Part shown: piece after piece, positions 61,175-64,000 of the stretch
How the letters are laid out: every line of letters begins with the position of its first letter
Position numbering within the stretch: the stretch's first letter is position 1
Origin: Paenibacillus xylaniclasticus
Lineage (GTDB): Bacteria; Bacillota; Bacilli; Paenibacillales; Paenibacillaceae
Direction of reading: 5' to 3'
Assembly (NCBI RefSeq): GCF_004001065.1
Contig: NZ_BIML01000007.1
Location: 1-64,000 of the forward strand
Length of the DNA stretch: 64,000 nt
Notes under the pieces: generated by a model
Told to the model about the DNA's origin: nothing
Databases searched by the model: none
The model's input: the letters and a program-made list of their open reading frames with translations, nothing else
Program-made: the position numbers and the translations under genes

Positions 61175-62752
61175 ATGAAGCGAGACCATAAGATGACGAT
61201 TCGGTTTGGCGGCGCTGAGCTGATGAGGAATGGCCATAGGGCTACGGACGAGAATGGGCGGATGCATCTGGATTCGCGAGCGCTGTCGGATAGGCAATCA
61301 GAAGCTGGAATGAGGTCAAATGTGACGAGTGAAGAGCAAGAGCGTACGTTTCTTCCGCAGTCTGAAGATGAAATACAAGCTTTGGAGCGGCTTATTCGGC
61401 ATGAAAGCGGGACGATTGCTGATCGGGAGCGTATGATGCCGAATAAGAGCACGGATGAGCCGGATCGGGTGCAAGCTGCGAAAGGACCGAGCGTATGGAA
61501 ATTTCCTGAGCCTATTAGGCAAATAAAGGTAACAAATGTCGAAACCGAACAAAAACTATTTGCGGCTTCGAATCGTATTGAGGATGGAGATATGGTGACA
61601 CAGCATTCGGCGCCATCGGTGGCGATAGGTACAGTGCCGATGTCTTCGACAGGGCTTGCGCCCGTTGTACAACTGGACAATACGGACTTGCCTCAGCAGT
61701 TCACCCCTGTGGAGGACAAGCCGTACAGCATATCGGATTGGGATTTGGGCAGCCTGGAAGGCTCACATACGAGCGGACGGGTCGGAAATCTTCCATCTAT
61801 TGCAGATTACTCACGTATCCGTTCACGGGGACCATCTTGGTTGAAGGTATTTGCCTCGGTTGCGGGAGCAATTGCAACAGGGGCTTTATTCGGGTATTTA
61901 GCTCTTGCGCTGTTTGCCGGACAAGGACCGTGGTCTGGCGGAAGTAATAGCGAAAGTACAGCGGTTAATGAGACGGCTGTTATTCCTTCGCTTGATCCAG
62001 ACGCCTCTTCTGGTAACAACGGAACTGCTATTGATAGCAGTGGTGTATCTGGCGGGATCGTAGATATAGGCATACCGGATAGCGGTGATTCGCCTCTTGT
62101 ATCGGACGGAGCTGCCGCTGTTGCTCAGGTGAATCTTAAGGCACAGTCGTTCCATGCGCTGCAATACGGCGTTTTCAGCTCGGCGGAAGGAGCCGATATG
62201 GCGGTATCGGAGCTAGCAGATCAGGGGTTAGCCGCCTATCGTTGGGATACGGAGAACGATTTCAGAGTATATGTTGGGATGTCGAGCGACCGTGATGGAG
62301 CACTGGCTTTAAGTCAGTTGTTAAACGGAATAGAAGTATATGTGAAGGAAATCGAGCTGCCAGCTGTCCAGACGATGCCATTCTCAGGGGATGCCCAGAT
62401 GCTGCAAAATTATTGGTCGGCGACGAATGAGTTAATCGAAATGCTGGATAGACTGACGCTCGGACAGCTGGAGCTAGGAACTTTGAAGCCGTTCAGCGCT
62501 GATCAAGCCTCAGCATGGAAGCAGCTGCACGAGCAGTGGTTATCAGCATCGTCAGCCGCTACGGCGAAGCTGACGAATGAGCAGAATAAGAAAGCGGCAG
62601 GGCAGCTAGCTCAGGCAATTAATACGGCTGCAGTATCACTTGCCGAGTTCGATAAAAAGCCGTCAGCGTCCCATCTGTGGAATGCGCAGTCCGCTCTTAT
62701 GGCCGCCGTCTTCGCAGAAAAAGGATGGTTGGAATCGAGCGGCAGATTGTAA
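61175..62752 (+). CDS. spoIIB: SpoIIB-like membrane protein with SPOR domain
   Basis: Bitopic membrane protein, 525 residues. A cytoplasmic hydrophilic N-terminal part of about 220 residues is followed by one membrane helix (VFASVAGAIATGALFGYLALALF), a Ser/Asp/Gly-rich linker and a SPOR domain at about 320-395 (FHALQYGVFSSAEGADMAVSELADQGLAAYRWDTENDFRVYVGM). SPOR domains bind denuded peptidoglycan at septa. B. subtilis SpoIIB, needed for fast engulfment, has this architecture and also precedes maf, so the name rests on both. GGAGAG precedes the ATG. The C-terminal 120 residues are helical and extra. Confidence 0.85.
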   Translation: MKRDHKMTIRFGGAELMRNGHRATDENGRMHLDSRALSDRQSEAGMRSNVTSEEQERTFLPQSEDEIQALERLIRHESGTIADRERMMPNKSTDEPDRVQAAKGPSVWKFPEPIRQIKVTNVETEQKLFAASNRIEDGDMVTQHSAPSVAIGTVPMSSTGLAPVVQLDNTDLPQQFTPVEDKPYSISDWDLGSLEGSHTSGRVGNLPSIADYSRIRSRGPSWLKVFASVAGAIATGALFGYLALALFAGQGPWSGGSNSESTAVNETAVIPSLDPDASSGNNGTAIDSSGVSGGIVDIGIPDSGDSPLVSDGAAAVAQVNLKAQSFHALQYGVFSSAEGADMAVSELADQGLAAYRWDTENDFRVYVGMSSDRDGALALSQLLNGIEVYVKEIELPAVQTMPFSGDAQMLQNYWSATNELIEMLDRLTLGQLELGTLKPFSADQASAWKQLHEQWLSASSAATAKLTNEQNKKAAGQLAQAINTAAVSLAEFDKKPSASHLWNAQSALMAAVFAEKGWLESSGRL

Positions 62753-62775
62753 ACAGCAGAGCTAACGCTTATAAT
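62747..62775 (+). promoter_or_regulatory. Sigma-A promoter for the DUF4321-maf genes
   Basis: TTGTAA (62747-62752), 17 bases, TATAAT (62770-62775). The -35 overlaps the spoIIB stop codon. Confidence 0.65.
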
Positions 62776-62813
62776 GTCCATAGGTGTCAATTCGTGGCGA
62801 GAGGCGTTGGACG

Positions 62814-63056
62814 ATGAAGAAGAATGGCTGGACGCTCCTTCTATTTATCGTGCTTGGGTTGTTAACAGGAGCATTAGTAACGAGATGGCTGAAGAAGGCG
62901 CCAGGCTTGTCCTTCCTGACGGATACGACGTCGGTGAATTGGTCGTCTGCGGTCAATCTTTACGTAGTGAGCTATGATATTACAATTCGGCTGGAGCTCG
63001 GCATTCTGAGCATTGCCGGACTTGTTGCAGCGATTTGGCTGTACCGCAAACTGTAA
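62814..63056 (+). CDS. DUF4321-family small membrane protein
   Basis: 80 residues, two membrane helices (WTLLLFIVLGLLTGALVTRWL and LGILSIAGLVAAIWLYRKL) around a conserved-looking loop LSFLTDTTSVNWSSAVNLYVVSYDITIRLEL. This matches the DUF4321 pattern, a Firmicute family of unknown function often next to maf. The ATG at 62814 is chosen to give the short basic MKKNGW start; GAGAGGCG lies upstream. Confidence 0.82.
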   Translation: MKKNGWTLLLFIVLGLLTGALVTRWLKKAPGLSFLTDTTSVNWSSAVNLYVVSYDITIRLELGILSIAGLVAAIWLYRKL

Positions 63057-63108
63057 CATCGACAGAAGCTGTGCTGGCTTCTGATTATAGAAAGGAAGTG
63101 CCACCACG

Positions 63109-63744
63109 GTGAAGGCAACTAGATTTCAATCCGAACTGAATAGAATAGGCCAACTCGTGCTGGCCTCATCGTCTCCGCGCCGGCAGGAACTGGTCGCATC
63201 TCTCGACCTTTCCTTGCCGGTTCGTATTTTGTCGACGAATGCGGATGAAACGGCAGAGCCTTCATGGTCGCCTTCCGAGATCGTGGAGCAGCTTGCGCTG
63301 CGTAAAGCAGAGGCGGCCTGCGAGCAGCTTGGCCAAGAGGGGGAGCAAATCCCATCTCTCATTATTGGCGCTGACACAATTGTCGTGCTGGAGGGCGAAG
63401 TGCTGGGAAAGCCTGCAGACAAGCAGGATGCAGTAGCTACGCTGCTGCGGCTGCAAGGACGTGAGCATGAGGTATATACCGGAGTATGCTGCTTATCGTC
63501 CGTGAATAGTGTTCGCGATGTAAGACACAGCCGAACACGAGTATGGATGAAGCCGCTGCAGCTTGATCAGATTGAACGCTACGTCGCAACCGGCGAGCCG
63601 ATGGACAAGGCAGGCAGTTATGCTATTCAAGGGCTCGGCGCAGTCAATATTGAGCGGATCGACGGTTGTTACTTCAACGTCGTCGGACTGCCGTTGCCGT
63701 TGTTATCCGATATGCTTGGTGATTTCGGCATCAACGTTTATTAA
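63109..63744 (+). CDS. maf: Maf-family nucleoside triphosphate pyrophosphatase
   Basis: Hydrolyses dTTP, UTP or modified nucleotides and is linked to septum formation and cell division arrest in Bacillus. 211 residues. LASSSPRRQELVASL at the N-terminus and ALRKAEAAC, IIGADTIVVLEGEVLGKPADKQDA are the core motifs; the Arg, Lys, Asp and Glu of the active site are in these. GSYAIQGLGAVNIERIDGCYFNVVGLP ends the domain. The start is GTG at 63109 after AAAGGAAGTG. Confidence 0.95.
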   Translation: MKATRFQSELNRIGQLVLASSSPRRQELVASLDLSLPVRILSTNADETAEPSWSPSEIVEQLALRKAEAACEQLGQEGEQIPSLIIGADTIVVLEGEVLGKPADKQDAVATLLRLQGREHEVYTGVCCLSSVNSVRDVRHSRTRVWMKPLQLDQIERYVATGEPMDKAGSYAIQGLGAVNIERIDGCYFNVVGLPLPLLSDMLGDFGINVY

Positions 63745-63789
63745 TAATAAGAACGGTTTATTTATTTGGATCGGGAGGTTACTTGGGAC

Positions 63790-64000
63790 ATGGAATCGAA
63801 AGCGCATTTGATGCGCGATGTCCCCCGTGAAGAACGTCCAAGAGAACGCATGATGGCACATGGGGCGGAAGCGCTTAGTCACGCTGAACTGCTTGCAATA
63901 CTGCTCAGAACCGGTACCCAGCGGGAATCGGTCGTCGAGCTGGCGGCCAGCATTCTGCAAGAATGCGGCGGACTTCGTTATTTGGCCGATATGAGCGTTG
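63790..64000 (+). CDS. radC: RadC-like JAB-domain protein, 5' part only
   Basis: First 70 codons of a RadC-family protein, cut by the window end. The N-terminal helix-hairpin-helix-type region reads [35 protein letters not shown], a clear RadC opening. The JAB metalloprotease-like domain would lie beyond the window. GGGAGG precedes the ATG at 63790. The maf-radC order is as in B. subtilis. Confidence 0.92.
   Translation, partial: MESKAHLMRDVPREERPRERMMAHGAEALSHAELLAILLRTGTQRESVVELAASILQECGGLRYLADMSV

Overview
This window reads as a chromosomal segment from an endospore-forming Gram-positive bacterium of the Paenibacillaceae (Paenibacillus, Cohnella or a close relative). The evidence is the sporulation genes (gerM, an asnO-type asparagine synthetase, two yheC/yheD-type genes, spoVID and spoIIB homologues), strong GGAGG ribosome binding sites, a T-box before valS, and a backbone order that follows the Bacillus subtilis chromosome (gerM-rph-rdgB ... 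ysoA-tig-clpX-lonB-lonA-ysxC-hemA-X-C-D-B-L-spoVID ... valS-folC ... spoIIB-maf-radC). The genus is inferred from gene content, not from a marker gene. I see no insertion sequence, prophage, CRISPR array or integrase.

Layout. 1-3 kb: gerM, rph, rdgB. 3-10.7 kb: an accessory segment with a 37-residue membrane peptide, asnO, an unknown acidic protein, and a compact set in which two paralogous YheC/YheD ATP-grasp genes flank a three-gene operon on the opposite strand. That operon encodes a PaaK-like adenylate-forming enzyme and the 2,3-diaminopropionate synthases SbnA and SbnB. 10.9-24.5 kb: a purine catabolism locus with PucR regulator, aminohydrolase, molybdenum cofactor cytidylyltransferase, XdhC chaperone, three-subunit xanthine dehydrogenase, a BMP-type lipoprotein, a Rieske oxygenase, uricase, HIU hydrolase and an allantoate-amidohydrolase-type enzyme. 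24.5-27.4 kb: a methyltransferase, an AT-rich membrane acyltransferase and a tRNA-Arg gene. 27.6-38.2 kb: protein quality control (ysoA, tig, clpP, clpX, lonB, lon, ysxC) with ispG inserted. 38.4-48 kb: an unknown protein, speD, and the heme/siroheme operon hemA to hemL. 48-64 kb: pseudouridine synthase, spoVID, a MutS2-like protein without Smr domain behind a leader with two terminators, T-box-valS, folC, murC, a secreted copper-amine-oxidase-N-type protein, spoIIB, a DUF4321 protein, maf and the 5' end of radC.

How the parts work together. The purine locus should oxidise (hypo)xanthine to urate and carry it to allantoin-level products, although no OHCU decarboxylase, allantoinase or purine permease is present here. 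The hem block makes uroporphyrinogen III from glutamyl-tRNA and also carries the siroheme branch (CobA-HemD fusion plus precorrin-2 dehydrogenase). The most unusual locus is the SbnA/SbnB/PaaK-like operon between two spore-coat-type ATP-grasp genes. It lacks the NIS synthetases of a staphyloferrin cluster, the two ATP-grasp genes share a conserved upstream block, and sporulation-type -10 elements can be seen in both directions. It may make and attach a diaminopropionate-derived group during sporulation. The weakest calls are the individual promoters, the sigma-E-type sites and the RNA foldings, which were all read by eye.
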